Of a stretch of DNA of 64,000 nt, positions 42,186 through 53,880 are shown in pieces. This DNA is from Paramarasmius palmivorus. Its lineage: Eukaryota > Basidiomycota > Agaricomycetes > Agaricales > Marasmiaceae. The DNA lies in NCBI GenBank assembly GCA_037176845.1, contig JAYKXP010000104.1, forward strand, positions 1 through 64,000, in the 5' to 3' direction. Numbering within the stretch: position 1 is the stretch's first letter; each line of letters opens with the position of its first letter. Under the pieces are notes generated by a model. The model made no database searches and was not told the DNA's origin. It saw only the letters and a list, made by a program, of their open reading frames with translations. A program made the position numbers and the translations under genes.

Positions 42186-43720
42186 CTATCGAGGGGAAGA
42201 TATCAATTTCCAGACAAGATAAGTGAGCTTGAAGGGAAATGAGAGTAGTATGAACAAAAGGGCAATAGATGAACGAAGCCAAGGATATCCCAAACTGGAC
42301 ACTCTGTCATCAGCACGGTCTGGTTCATTCCCTCTGTCCATGATCTCGTCCCGAATCTCCAAATGCACGTCCGTAGACCTTCTTGCTTGCACCATATCTT
42401 CGAACGCTGTCCCTTCCCATTCCCTATTGACATGAAGTCGCAGTTCTTTCAGTTTCGGAAGGGTATGAGTATCCTTCAATGCCTTCATTAGGTCGATGGT
42501 CGCGGTGTGATTCTTATTCGACAGTCCAATACGGCGATCGATCCAGTTTGTCTCTATAATCACTAGCTTGCGCAGCTCCGGAACGTGCTCGAAAATTCGT
42601 TCTACCTCGTAAGGCGACGTGGGAAACTGATCCAAGGCAAGAACTTGTAGACCGGCGCCGTTGCGGATGATGAATGGCCTAAACACAGCAAGGTCCGGAA
42701 CAGTGTAGTAAAGTGGCTTCGTCGCCAATGTGTCGATGATTAGCTCTTTGAAAGAAGGTAGCGAGATGGAGTTTAGGAACGGCGAAGGGAAATCCTTCCC
42801 ATCATACTTGCTCTCGTAATAAATGGATAGAGTATGGAGATGGTCGCACGAAATCGCATTTCTTCCTCTTCGAGTATTGGTCCCAGAGTGATCAACGCCG
42901 ACTCTATGTTTGGGCACATCCGAAGGAAATACCACATACAATCAACGGTTGTGTCGCGAATGTGTAGCTGGGTCAACAGCATCAAGGAGCATGTGAACTG
43001 CGGAAGGCAATCGATCCGGGGGTAGCAAAGGCGCAATCCTAACTCGCGAATGGAAGGAGCACACTCGATGAGCCGGGATATCTTTGAGAGCATATTAAGT
43101 TCGTACTGATCAGTACTGTCCACGGGCAGGTTGAGGTTGAGGTGAACCATATCGTTAAATCGTCCGTTGAAGTGGGAAAGGATAGGTAAGAGCATGAATT
43201 CAAAATCTTCGCTTTGGCGGGGGTTGCCTGCCGCAACGAGATGACGGATGCGTTCTGATTGCTCGAAGAGATTCCGCAAGAGAGCGGCAAGAATGAAATG
43301 GGGGGAGGATGGGTCGGGTTGCGAAGGTGAGGTAACTGCGTCCACAATCTCGGGGCAGCCACCAGGACCTCTACCGATGTCTTCGTTCAAATGGACTACG
43401 ATCATCAGCATGGAGGATGCAGAACGAAGAAGCGTTTCTGAAAGTGCGTCAAGCATCTCTGTGCGATAGCTATTGTTAGTGATGTCGACTTGAATGGATG
43501 CCCAGAGCGCTGGAGAGGAGAGTACAATGTTACGCCACTGGCGGCAAACTGCTCCGAGGCGTAGTCCGACGGAGTCAATGCAACAGTTTTGAAGGTGCGT
43601 TCGGCAGATGAATCCTTGGACCTTTGGAGCGTCGACGTTATGGAAGATTTCTGACAGGATTTCAGAAGGAAAATTTTGGATATGCGTCTGTTCTTCAGTA
43701 TGAGGTCGAGCTTTGTCCAT
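42186..43720 (-). pseudogene. F-box paralogue with frameshift
   Basis: The first frame (ATG 43720) carries the F-box (FPSEILSEIFHNV ... VCRQWRNIVLSSPALWASI) and follows the 40381-41871 paralogue to about 42860. There homology jumps into the -1 frame, in a GAA-rich run, and continues to the end at 42186. A single missing base explains this. The C-terminal end again carries hydrophobic residues (ALLFILLSFPF, then LTYLVWKL). The break may be real, a sequencing error, or hidden by a very short intron; I favour a recent one-base deletion because the rest is intact. Confidence 0.7.
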
Positions 43721-45607
43721 GACTATCCTTAAGAATGAAGTTCATTAGATATTGGTACGGAGAAAAGACGTTCACGTACTCTGACAGTGGCCACTTGGAG
43801 AGGACGAAGTTGGGACGAACTGATTCATGAACAAGAACCAACCGTCACACCTGTCACAAAGGCTGTGAATTTCCCACGGAAATTTTTCATGCGGCTCCGA
43901 AGAATCGATTAATCAGGTCGTTCCTCGCTCCAATTCTCCCAGCATCTCTGTCACTGCAATTACTCATAAGTCTCCCCAGCTGCTAAGGAGCATCTGCTAC
44001 GATTCGAACGCTGCCGCCCCAACCCTAACTCAAGTCACATCAAAGGAAGCGAGCCTCGTGTTTTCTCCTTTTCCTTTCACTACGTACGATTGGTCTGTTC
44101 AGCTTGCTCTGTCAAATATTTTAACGATGTCTAACAGTACACGACATTACCAGTCATTCATTTTGCGGACAATGGTCCCACCAGTATCTACGGTCGGCTT
44201 ACGGCCTAAACTTCACGCTTGATACCTAACCTTCTCAATTTGCACAACCCCGTGTTGATTGCCACCCCTGCTTCCACGTAGGAACCATAATGCGGTACAA
44301 TCCAACCAGGCTATCTTATACTAAGAGACATACAAGGCTATCGAAGAAGTTGCGAGAAGATATCGATGGTTGCACGGTATGTTACCTATTCCTGTTAAAG
44401 CCTTGAAGATTCTCACAATGATTCTGTACGTCTTTCTTCCCATCGCACTTTGCTTCAGGATCCCTCAAGCACCTGGTGTCGGATTCTGCGTGCGTACCCA
44501 CGACCTAGGTGCCATCGCTTCGACCAATGATCGAATCACATCACACCACTCTTCTTCGGCAGGCACACTTCGTCCTTCGCGACATCTCTACACATGCCAT
44601 GCCTCGCTGTGGATTTTCAAACACAGGGTGATTCATCTATTCTCGCAACTTTCAGACTCTATATCGCGATCGATAGCGACTCGTTACATCGCTTGCCCGT
44701 AAGCCCGAATCATGGGGCTTAGCAAATGAGACTACGTTTTGATTCCGTGGGCGACTTGCGCTGAATGAAGAAGCACAGTCTTGTTACACAGGAACCTGAA
44801 GAAGGGCTATTGAAGGAATACACGATGACAGAGCGTTCCTGGAACTCGGATGACGCACTCCCATCGTTTTCCTCGGTTGAACTCGATTGCATCTTTCGTC
44901 CTTCCAGGTACGCTCCTCTCCTCCTTGTTATAAGATGCTTGATGATCAGCTTATAACTCGCCCCAGTGCTAATGACACGTGAAGAGTGTTGGAACGAGAA
45001 CCGTCCTCACAGTGGATAGTGGATCTTGTGAGCATATCCAGACGCGTGGTCATATAATATGGTATGTCCGCTATATGTATTGTTCGGGCTGGAACCTTGA
45101 TGATTCAATTTACGAAGTTGGATGTATATAGGTATACACTCGTCCCCGTACCCGTACCGCATGTTAATCTAGGACTCAATCGAGGCATCCTTCATTCATC
45201 AAGAGAGCCAGATAGGAAATCAATCATGCTGTCATGGGTCGAGTGAGTCCCCACCGCACACTACAGCCAGTTTCACTCACTCGAGATGCAAAGTTTTATC
45301 ATTGCGTGGATCAGATTTGATCATATATAGATTGTATTGCTTGTCGTTCTCACAGTGTGTGCCTATCTGATCAGTTTTAATATGCTGTATGAGTCTGGCT
45401 TTACTCTTATTCCCAAGATTGTGACCGGCTGATGATGTTACTCCTGTTGATATGGCGTTTCGTGATGCACCTCGCCTGCGAACAAATCGTTGAAACCTGG
45501 AGATGAGATGTGTAGGGCAGTGCATGGACAGGAATGGAGGCTTTACGGGAAGCTATAAATGAATGACATGCAAGATTCTTGCATTCTTTTCATCGCACCC
45601 CGCACCT
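43721..45607. other. 1.9 kb without a supported gene
   Basis: It contains the duplicated F-box promoter block (about 43830-43870) and a CCCTAACTC..CTCG dispersed block (about 44010-44060). Frames at plus 44370-44702 and 44765-44956 are short and unsupported. Confidence 0.4.
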
Positions 45608-46637
45608 ATGGCAATACTTACTCAGGCCGAGACTTTTACAGCCGTATTGTGAGTCCGTCTGCATAACTTGGATATTGTTCACCCATGCACTCGTTATTTC
45701 AGCGCAACCCCGGTAGCGTCAGCTTTGGCAGAGATCCAAGATTTCACAATCGACCAAGTAGCTGTATTCGTGAATACAGCACCACACCGTGGTCCTGGGA
45801 GTAAAGGAATGGCCCAGCTTACCATAAATTGGCATTACAATCCTACCGCGTTTACAGTCGGGCAACAATCTCTCATTGACTTCAGGTTAACAAATGATAC
45901 TGATGTAGTGGACTCTTCGCATTCGTGTCGTGTCAATTTTTTAACTTGTTCGACAAAGTTTGACTCGCTATCTCTGGGGTACGCACGTAAAGTATGAAGC
46001 TTAGTGCGATGATTGACTCATGCTCGATACCAGGAGCATGTATCATCTCGGAGCGTTTTTGGACGATGGGTGAGTATCCCGACACGTGTCTGTCTTGCGT
46101 TTGTCTTACCGTCTGATTAGAACATCGCTTGGGAATTACAGTGATCCAATCCCCATACCAGCAGATATAGATGATATTCCTCCTACGAAGTACAGTTCAA
46201 CCCATGTCTTGTCATTCTACGCCCCTAACTTCAATCCTAGTCCTCCATCTGATGTACCAACCGTTATACTCACCCCCACACCGACAACGATTCTCACTTA
46301 TGCGGATGCTACCCCTATTCCTTCCTCAATGGAAACGATCACGATCACCAATGCAGGGGAACCACAACATACGTTGAATGCCACTTCGAATACAACCCAA
46401 AAAAGCGTAAATAAACCTGCAATCATCGGAGGTGTCGTCGGCGGAATAGTTGCGCTTCTCGTCATCTTGATACTTTACTGCCAATGCAGAGGGTATTACA
46501 GACAACGAATTCGTGAGGCTCCGTTGGATGACCAAATAGTGGTCAGTGAGGACGTGAGTAAGCGAAGATACTCCCGTTTATGGAGTACTGTGTCGGATTC
46601 GGGAGTGACAGACAAGGCTGTAGTCAATGGAAAATAA
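45608..46637 (+). CDS. single-pass membrane protein, short tail C, intact
   Basis: Exons 45608-45648, 45703-45978, 46034-46069, 46121-46189 and 46241-46637, all phase 2, give 272 residues. The ectodomain has TIDQV, QLTINWHYNP and two cysteines before the exon end. Exon 4 has SLGNY in place of W-L-G-D. Intron 4 (51 bp) has no stop and is a multiple of three, so it could be retained. The transmembrane helix is IIGGVVGGIVALLVILILY. The tail is only about 50 residues, basic, Ser-rich and without PPxY, a third type. The N terminus is not strongly hydrophobic, so secretion may be weak or an upstream exon may exist. A decayed copy of this tail lies at 53712-53880. Confidence 0.72.
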
Positions 46638-47186
46638 CGGCGGTTATGTGGGTGGACACCAAAGTATTTGTCGCCGAAATGATCAGTTATTCACCGCATT
46701 ATTTATTCCAAAATCATTGTACATTAGCTAGATGTTTTACATGTTGCGCCGATACCGTACCGGATGTCTTACACGGTTAGAAAGTTCTGTCAACGATGAA
46801 GCTGAAATTCTGTATTTCTGAGTTGTCCGAACCACCTGTTATTCACTGGACCATTTGCAGCTTTATACGCATTGAGCTGAAGAGAGCACAACCATTTTCT
46901 CATGCTTCTTGTATCGCCATCTGATGGATAGTCAACTGGACAGACGAGACATGTTCGTCGCTAGAGAACTGTGTTTATTCATCAATGGTGCTGTTTGTGG
47001 CGCAATATTTCTTCTCCCGTTAACTAATCAGGGCAACCGGGAGATGAATCTTGAAACTTCGTGCTGATAGATGCTCGTCATCATGGTCGTATAGGGGAGC
47101 CTTGTGAGAATTAGTCTCTTCGCACCCCTCATAAAACACCTCCATCGCTAGAGTTAGTTCAACTTTTGAAATCGAGAAGTTGAAAG
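46638..47186 (+). other. intergenic with array promoter block
   Basis: A stretch from about 46690 to 47060 is duplicated at about 53930-54300. It includes the motif AACCGGGAGATGA at 47035-47047 found upstream of most array genes. Confidence 0.6.
47035..47047 (+). promoter_or_regulatory. array promoter motif
   Basis: AACCGGGAGATGA, 140 bp upstream of the ATG at 47187. The same motif stands upstream of other array members. Confidence 0.5.
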
Positions 47187-48289
47187 ATGTTGTGGTTTTT
47201 ATTATTGTTGTGAGTTTTTGTTCTGCTGCTGAAGCCGGATTTCTAAACGCTCGCTCCCGAATATTAGATTGGCAGCACCAGTTTCTGCGCAAAGAAGTAA
47301 AGTGTTCATTGACAGTGTCACGCAAATTCAATCCTCTCCGGCCAATATAGTTCAACTTAATATCTCATGGCATTTTAATGCCAACTTCAACACCCCTATC
47401 AGATTCTCACTCGACCTGGCACTGAATGGATCGGAGGCCAGGGCGTCCGAGCCGTGTAGCACCTCACCTTGCCTTGCAAACTTCGTCCCGATGTCTCCGG
47501 GGTAAGTGTGCGGTCGAATGTTGCTTCTGTCACTTATTGTTGGCTGTGTACTTAGAAAATATGATTTAATGGCTTTCGATGAGAATGGGTAAGTGCCCAA
47601 ACGTGTTTTGTAGGATACTGGATGATTCTCATTCCCTGTGTTTTCAGGTTCTGGCTTGGTGATTTCCAGGAACTGCTCGAGATTGACTTGAGTCCATCTC
47701 CTACAATACAGTTGCAATCAAGGTATATCTCTCCTTAAATGCGTCAAATTTTGCAAGTTCTTCGTTTATGCCTAGTTTCAGTGCTCCATCGGCCTCCTCA
47801 AATTCGTTATCTACAACTCCAACGTTACCCAAGAGTTCACCGCAGCCTAGTGCCATTATGATGAATCCAACCACTACCGATAACCATTCAGGCAGATCTG
47901 CTATAATTGGAGGTGCTGTAGGCGGTGGAGTCGCACTGATTATCCTCGTGTGGAGCACGATAATCTTCCAACGCCGAAGGAGAATTCGGACTGAGCAGGC
48001 CATCATAAACCCTTATCCAGTTCCTGGTATGATATCCAAGGTAGTAGGGAACAGGAAAAGGCAACGGTCAGATGAAGGCCCTCCGAGTCGCATACATACA
48101 GACCCCGAAGCATCAGCTCCAAATTATATAGAGGAGTTCAATGAAGACCGGAAAGTTGAACCCGTACAACAGAGTGCTCGCCGTGTGCGGTACCATGATG
48201 ATAGCGGCTGGCGCCCTTTACCAGCGCCTTCGGAAGCAGGTGATTCGAGTGTGTTAGATATACCTCCACATTACGACGCAGCAATGTAG
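47187..48289 (+). CDS. single-pass membrane protein, tail B, intact
   Basis: Exons 47187-47209, 47268-47501, 47556-47588, 47648-47722 and 47776-48289 (all phase 2) give 292 residues. The signal peptide is short (MLWFLLLL then LAAPVSAQ). The ectodomain has DSVTQIQ, QLNISWHFNA, CSTSPCLANF, a YDLMAFDENG micro-exon and FWLGDF. The stalk is Ser/Thr/Pro-rich. The transmembrane helix (IIGGAVGGGVALIILVWSTIIF) is followed by QRRRR. Tail B has RRVRYHDDSGWRPLPAP and ends DIPPHYDAAM. PPxY is the classical ligand of WW domains such as those in Rsp5/Nedd4 ubiquitin ligases, which suggests regulated turnover or endocytosis. The tail exon is almost the same as that at 50684-51248. Confidence 0.85.
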
Positions 48290-50054
48290 AGCACATTCAT
48301 GTATATGTTGATGCTATCATAGTTTCCAAAGTGTCTGTGTGTATCTGCTTCGGCAATGCGATCTCTTTTGAACGGTACGTAAGTGCCGAGTACGGCGATT
48401 CGGAAGCTATCGCCGTACCCCTAACCTAAAACTGAATCCAATGCCGTACACCTCGTTTTTTTCTCTCGTTCCCTGACGACACCCATGATCCCCTTTCTTC
48501 AGTCCCTCTGCCTCTTCCTTCAGCATCCTCCTTCAGCATCTTCAGCCCTTCCTTCAAGCATACTACGACTGTAGACACACGTGCAAGGATAGCTGGATAA
48601 TGGGACGGTTCGTGTACCCTTTTCGATTACTGCTCTTATCTGATTCTTTTTCTCTACCACAAAGACATACCCACGGGACAGTGGTCCCTGTATCGGGCTA
48701 AATGCTGAAGCTGAACTCTACAAACCACCCCAACTTGTCCATATCGCATGGTGCGTTTGCCTGACTCTATCCCATTCCGATAGCTCAATCCAACTCCCCA
48801 GGCCTGTTCCATTCCCGTCCACCGTTGCTCTTTTTCAAGCGTCATTCCCTACCCTCAGTCCTTTCGACGATACAAGTGACATCAGCAAGGTCATTTTCCA
48901 GGCCTCCCACACACGAAGAAACATACGACAGCATTCCTACAGCATCTCTGAGCCAAGAACGCATCCTATCGCGAATTCCTCCACTTGACTCGACCACGGA
49001 ACGCCGCTTTCGATTTATCCTCTCCTACTCTATGTGGGACTTTCTGCCTCGACCCTCCACCCACTAAGCACTACTTCACTCGCCCCCCTCGCTCACGCCG
49101 CATTATTCCTCTAGTTTTGGTTACGAGACCCGCGTGAAAGGACGATAGAACCGTGATTTAAGCCAGATTGTGAAACGTCGTTGTGCAGAGCGGGTCGTTC
49201 GTGTGTTGGGTGCTGTTGAGGGTGTATGTGGGTGTTCGTGGGTGTTATATGGTTCTGGGAAGGCAAGGAGAAGGAGAATAACAGGATGCCGACCACGCAC
49301 ATTATTCGGACCTCGATCTAATGTTTCTCTGTCTATCGGTTCGTCGAACTATGAGGAAAGTGCATCAGTACGTCATTTCAACAAACCTTATCCCCTCTAT
49401 GGTGGTATTGACAGCTTCCCCAGGTCATGTTGTGTCGGAGCTGGCTGTCCTACAACTGTCAGTCTTCGAATCTTGTGTCGTCGAAGATGAAGAACCTATA
49501 TTCTTTCCAAGTCCCCTTTGCCTGAAGGGCTATACGACTCGCTCCTTATCATGCGGTTTTTGAACATAGTACTGTATCCATGCGTTGATTCGGCAGAATA
49601 GAAGTATTGCCTCCATCTGTACGACGCCTCTATCTGATTTACTTTCACCCCAGTGGGACAGCGCATTGCAGAATCAAGAGATGATCAACACCTTCGCGCC
49701 GTTGTCATTGAACGATGTCGTAAGATGAAGATGATCATGGGTTTTGGCGTCGAGTGGTATGAATTTTAGCGCTCGTGGATGTCCCAAAGTACATGGTCGT
49801 TAGCTTCCATAAGCTTCTATATCAGTTCACGAAGATTAATGTCAAGTGATACATCAACCCATCAAGCCCAGAAGCAACTTGAAACAAAGCAACCGGGAGG
49901 TGATCAATGAGATGCTCTGTTGTAAGTTCTCCGATAGAGGCTCGACATGATGTCCTTTAGTTATATAGGTGAGCGTTGTATGAATGTGTGGGTTTCTGCA
50001 TCCCTCCGCATCAAAGGCCTACTATTCCAACCTTGGGAATCGAGAACTTGGAGG
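48290..50054. other. intergenic, duplicated flanks
   Basis: It contains the CCCTAACC dispersed block (about 48410-48500), a block shared with 51340-51420, another shared with 58795-59110 (for example the word GTACGTCATTTCAACAAACC), and the promoter motif at 49891-49903. No gene is supported. It reads as stitched 3' and 5' flanks of array units. Confidence 0.5.
49891..49903 (+). promoter_or_regulatory. array promoter motif
   Basis: AACCGGGAGGTGA, 165 bp upstream of the ATG at 50055. One base differs from the consensus, and the downstream TATA region is altered. Confidence 0.45.
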
Positions 50055-51248
50055 ATGCCGTGGATCTTGCTATTGTTGTGCGTTTTCTCTTGAATCTTCG
50101 TGTGTAAGAATACTCAAGGCTTTCGCGTCTGTTAGATTCCCAGTGCCTGCGTCCATGCAAGAGACTGACAAGTTCGTGTTTGATAGTGCCAAGCAAAATC
50201 AGCCGGATCCACCGATTACAAATGGATCAATTCAACTTGAGATAAATGGCCGTTGCGACCCACCAGATAGTATCAAGAAGCCCATCATATTTAGGCTCTG
50301 GAAGGAAAAAACCGACAAAGCTGACTCGCTTCCTTTGAGATGTGAAGATGCTCCTTTTCATCCCGTGTTCAGCAATCTTTCTTCAGGGTGAGTGATCGAT
50401 GTTCCCAAATACTGCAACTTCAAGCTGAGACTAGTGTGTTACACAATGAAAACGCTAGACGGTATAACCTGGGTGCTGCTATAAAGGACGGGTGAGTTGA
50501 ACGCAGTTCTCCACAAGTTGTCTGTTTTCATCTTGTCTTATAAACCAGAGAATGGCTCGGTGATTCCCCTGCACAAATCACCATAGATGCAAGCCTAGCA
50601 ACTGTGGCTAGCTCATCGGCGTCGAGCAACAGGTATAATTATCCCAACATTGATCCACAATACTAGATTAACCAAGTTCCTAGTTCTGCGTTGGGGCCAT
50701 TCAGCACTGGGACGGAGAACATGGATGCAGCCACACCCACAACCACACCCACACCCACACCACATTTATCCTCAAATCCCAGTTCAAGCTCTAATGCGTC
50801 TCCATCCGACCGCGCAGTGGGTGACGGTGGAAGTATTCATTCGGACAAGCCAGCGATCATTGGGGGTGTCATCGGTGGGGGAGTAGGACTCATAATCCTC
50901 GTCTTCAGCACCATTATCTTCCAACGCCGAAGAAGGAAGACTCTAACTGAGCAGGCTTTCGTCGACCCTTATCCTGCTCCTGGTATGATATCCAAGGTGC
51001 TAGGGAACAGGAAAATGCAACGGTCCAATGAAGGTCTTCAAACACATACAGAGCCCGAGGCCAATCACGCAGCCGCCCCAACTTATATAGAGGATATCAC
51101 TGACGACCGGAAAGGTGAACCCGTACAACAGAGAGCTCGCCGTGTGCGGTACCATGATGATAGCGGCTGGCGCCCTTTACCAGCGCCTTCGGAAGCAGGT
51201 GATTCGAGTGTGTTAGACATGCCGCCCCATTACGACGCAGCAATGTAG
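50055..51248 (+). pseudogene. chimeric membrane-protein copy with stop in signal peptide
   Basis: Exons 50055-50101, 50136-50387, 50459-50491, 50549-50632 and 50684-51248 keep phase-2 borders and would give 326 residues. Codon 13 is TGA (50091-50093) where the copy at 52127 has CGA. Everything else is intact: an ectodomain nearly identical to that of 52127-53360 (QLEINGRCDPPDSIKKPIIF), a helix IIGGVIGGGVGLIILVFSTIIF, and tail B ending DMPPHYDAAM, nearly identical to 47187-48289. So it is a chimera of its two neighbours. With only one nonsense change it may be a very young pseudogene, or may be rescued by readthrough, editing or an alternative start. Confidence 0.7.
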
Positions 51249-52126
51249 AGTACATTACTGGATGCTCAAGTAACTAGTGCTTATGATGTATGTGTGTACT
51301 TGACTCAGCCATGGGATCCCATCCAATTGAAGGTGAAAACAAGGTGACTCCCACCTGATTCTTTTTCTTTCCCTCACAAAGACATACCCTTCACTTGGGA
51401 CAGAAAACCCTGGCGGACGACAAATACAGCCTAGACGGTACCATCGGAGGTGTCGTATCCTTTAGTCCTGGAGCTGAACCCCACAAACCAGCCTAAGTTA
51501 TCCGTATCGCATGGTATTTGATTTACTCTAATTTTAGCCTTTCTTTGCCTGAATGGCTATACAACTCGCTCTCCATCACACATTTGTTCATCATAGTGCT
51601 GTATCCTTGCGTTGATTCGGCCGTTGAGAGGAATAGGAGTATTGCCTTCATCTTTATGACGGACGCCTCGCTATAGCATTATCTGATTTGCGGCTAGCCT
51701 AGTCGGACGGCGCGTTGCAGAATCAAGTTAATCAACGCCTTCGTGCTGTTGTAAACCGTGTACAGCGGATGGCGTAAGGTGAAGATGATCATGGGTTTTG
51801 GCGTTGACTAATTTATATTCGAGCGGTCGTTCAGATTTGAAGGGGTGTATTCCTCGTTTCCTTGACGTCCCGAACTACGTGGTGGTTAGCTTCTATGAGG
51901 TTCTATATTGGTCCACGAAGATTGATATCAAGTGATACATCAACGCATCAAGGCAGGAAGCAAATCCAATCAAAGCAACCGGGAGATGATCAACAAGATG
52001 CTGTGTTGTAGATTCTGGAATAGACGCCCAACAGGACGTGCTTTATATAGGCGAATGTCGTGTGGGTATGTGGATTCTTTGACGCCCCGCATCAAAAACC
52101 AAGCTTGGGAATCGAGAACTTGGAGG
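51249..52126. other. intergenic, duplicated flanks and promoter
   Basis: The left half resembles the 3' flank of 47187-48289 (TGATTCTTTTTCT..CACAAAGACATACCC). The right half is the promoter unit, with the motif at 51977-51989 and TTTATATAG at 52042-52050, 85 bp before the ATG. Confidence 0.55.
51977..51989 (+). promoter_or_regulatory. array promoter motif
   Basis: AACCGGGAGATGA followed 50-60 bp later by TTTATATAG. The pair recurs upstream of 59747 and 62897. Confidence 0.5.
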
Positions 52127-53360
52127 ATGCCGTGGATCTTGCTATTGTTGTGCGTTTTCTCTCGAATCTTCATGTGTAAGAATACTCAAGGCTTTGGTGT
52201 TTGTTAGATTGGCAGTGCCTGCGTCTTTGCAAGAGACTCATAAGTTTTTGTTTGATAATGTCAAGCAAAATCAGTCGGATCCACCAATTACAAATGGATC
52301 AATTCAACTTGAGATTAATGGCCGTTGCGACCCACCAGATAGTATCAAGAAGCCCATCATATTCAGGCTCTGGAAGGAAAACAGGGACGGAGCTGACTCG
52401 CTTCCTTTGAGATGTGAAGATGCTCCTTTTCATCCCGTGTTCAGCAATCTTTCTTCAGGGTGAGTGATCGACGTTCCCAAATATCGCAGCTTCGAGCTAA
52501 CTGGTGTAATGCAATGAAATCTCTAGATGGTATAACGTGGGTGCTGCTATAAAGGACGGGTGAGTTGGGCGCAGTTCTCCACAAGTTTTCTGTTTTCATC
52601 TTGTCTTATAACCAGAGAATGGCTTGGTGATTCCCGTGCACAAGTTACCATAGATGCAAGCCTAGCAACTGCGTCCAGCTCATCGACGTCGAGTAATAGG
52701 TATAATTGTCCCTGCATTGTTCCACAATACTGGATTAACGAATTTTCTAGTTCTGCGTCGGTGTCATCCAGTAGTGGGATGGAGACCACAGCTCCAACCG
52801 CTTCATCTACGACTTCAAATAATCACAGTTCTAGATCTGACACTGATCCCAAAGAAACTGACAAGGGTGTCAATGTGTCCCAGGAGACAAGAAACTCAGC
52901 CAATCCTGCCATAATTGGTGGCGCCGTAGGCGGTGGAATCACCCTAATTATCGTTATACTCATCGTGTTATATCTTTGCCGGCGCCGCCGCCGGTCCAGA
53001 CGCAGGAATAGCGCACTAGGGTTCAACCGAACCTTAATGGTCAAAAACTCTGGACACCGTGAAATCGAAGTTGAGATGGAATCACGGCCGTATTCCGATT
53101 ACCACTACCCAAGCTCATCTACCGCCTCAGTCGTCGTATCCGATTCAGAACTCATGGAAAAGCCGACCGAGAGGCAAAAGGAGATTGACGAGCGGATGCG
53201 GCATTTGCAGGATTTATTGAGCACATTGGAGAGTCAGCCACGAACGGAGGCTGATGAATCGATAGGGAAGGTGAGGGATAGGATAAAGCGATTTACGTTC
53301 TTGAAGGAGGGGGATTGGGCGAAGGAGATGTCGGATGAGAAGCCGGTTGAGCTTAGCTGA
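52127..53360 (+). CDS. single-pass membrane protein, tail A, intact
   Basis: Exons 52127-52173, 52208-52459, 52527-52559, 52616-52699 and 52751-53360, all phase 2, give 341 residues. The product has a signal peptide (MPWILLLLCVFSRIF), an ectodomain (QLEINGRCDPPD ... WYNVGAAIKDG ... EWLGDS ... VTIDA), a Ser/Thr stalk, a transmembrane helix (IIGGAVGGGITLIIVILIVLYL) and then RRRRRSRRR. Tail A carries FNRTLMVKNSGHREIEVEM, a YPSSSTASVVVSDSEL segment, the helical TERQKEIDERMRHLQDLLST segment, and ends near LKEGDWAKEMSDEKP. The conserved end of tail A suggests a binding partner there. The promoter pair upstream is complete. It is probably an expressed surface protein of unknown ligand. Confidence 0.85.
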
Positions 53361-53711
53361 AGTGAAGACGTGAGAAAGCGAGCATTCTGGTTCATGATCT
53401 ACTGCGTCCGGTTTGATCTGATTTGGAATTGGCACAAAGGTCTTTGGCTGGTGGAAGAAGATGACGGATATGCGAATGGATATTAAGCGTTGGGGGGTTG
53501 GGCATTGGGCATCAGGACCGGTTGTCAGGACATTATGCCGAATCGGACCGACGGTGCTAAGGTGTTCCATTGAGGTGTTCCGTTTTTGGCAACTTTCTCG
53601 TGAAGTACTTGGCAAGACACACTCACCTTAGCGAGTTTTTATTTATTGCGCTGGTACCGTACTGGTAATCACATTAGCATCCGACAACTTCTCTCATTAG
53701 TCGTCTTTCAC
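53361..53711. other. intergenic
   Basis: It is the 3' flank of tail A, similar to the stretches after 56875 and 60979 (TTATTTATTGCGCTGGTAC..). No gene is seen. Confidence 0.45.
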
Positions 53712-53880
53712 CTTGATACTTTACTGCCAATGCACGGACAACAAATTCGTGAGACTCCGTCGGGCAGCCAAATGCCGGTTAATGGAAACGTGAATAAACG
53801 AAGATAATCACTTTTATGAAGTACTATGGCGGACTCGGGATTGACAGACAACGCTGGAGTAAATGGAAAATGAGGGAGAT
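53712..53880 (+). pseudogene. decayed tail C copy
   Basis: The sequence follows the end of the gene at 45608-46637 (CTTGATACTTTACTGCCAATGC ... GGATTGACAGACAA) with small deletions and frame changes. No ectodomain precedes it. Confidence 0.7.
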
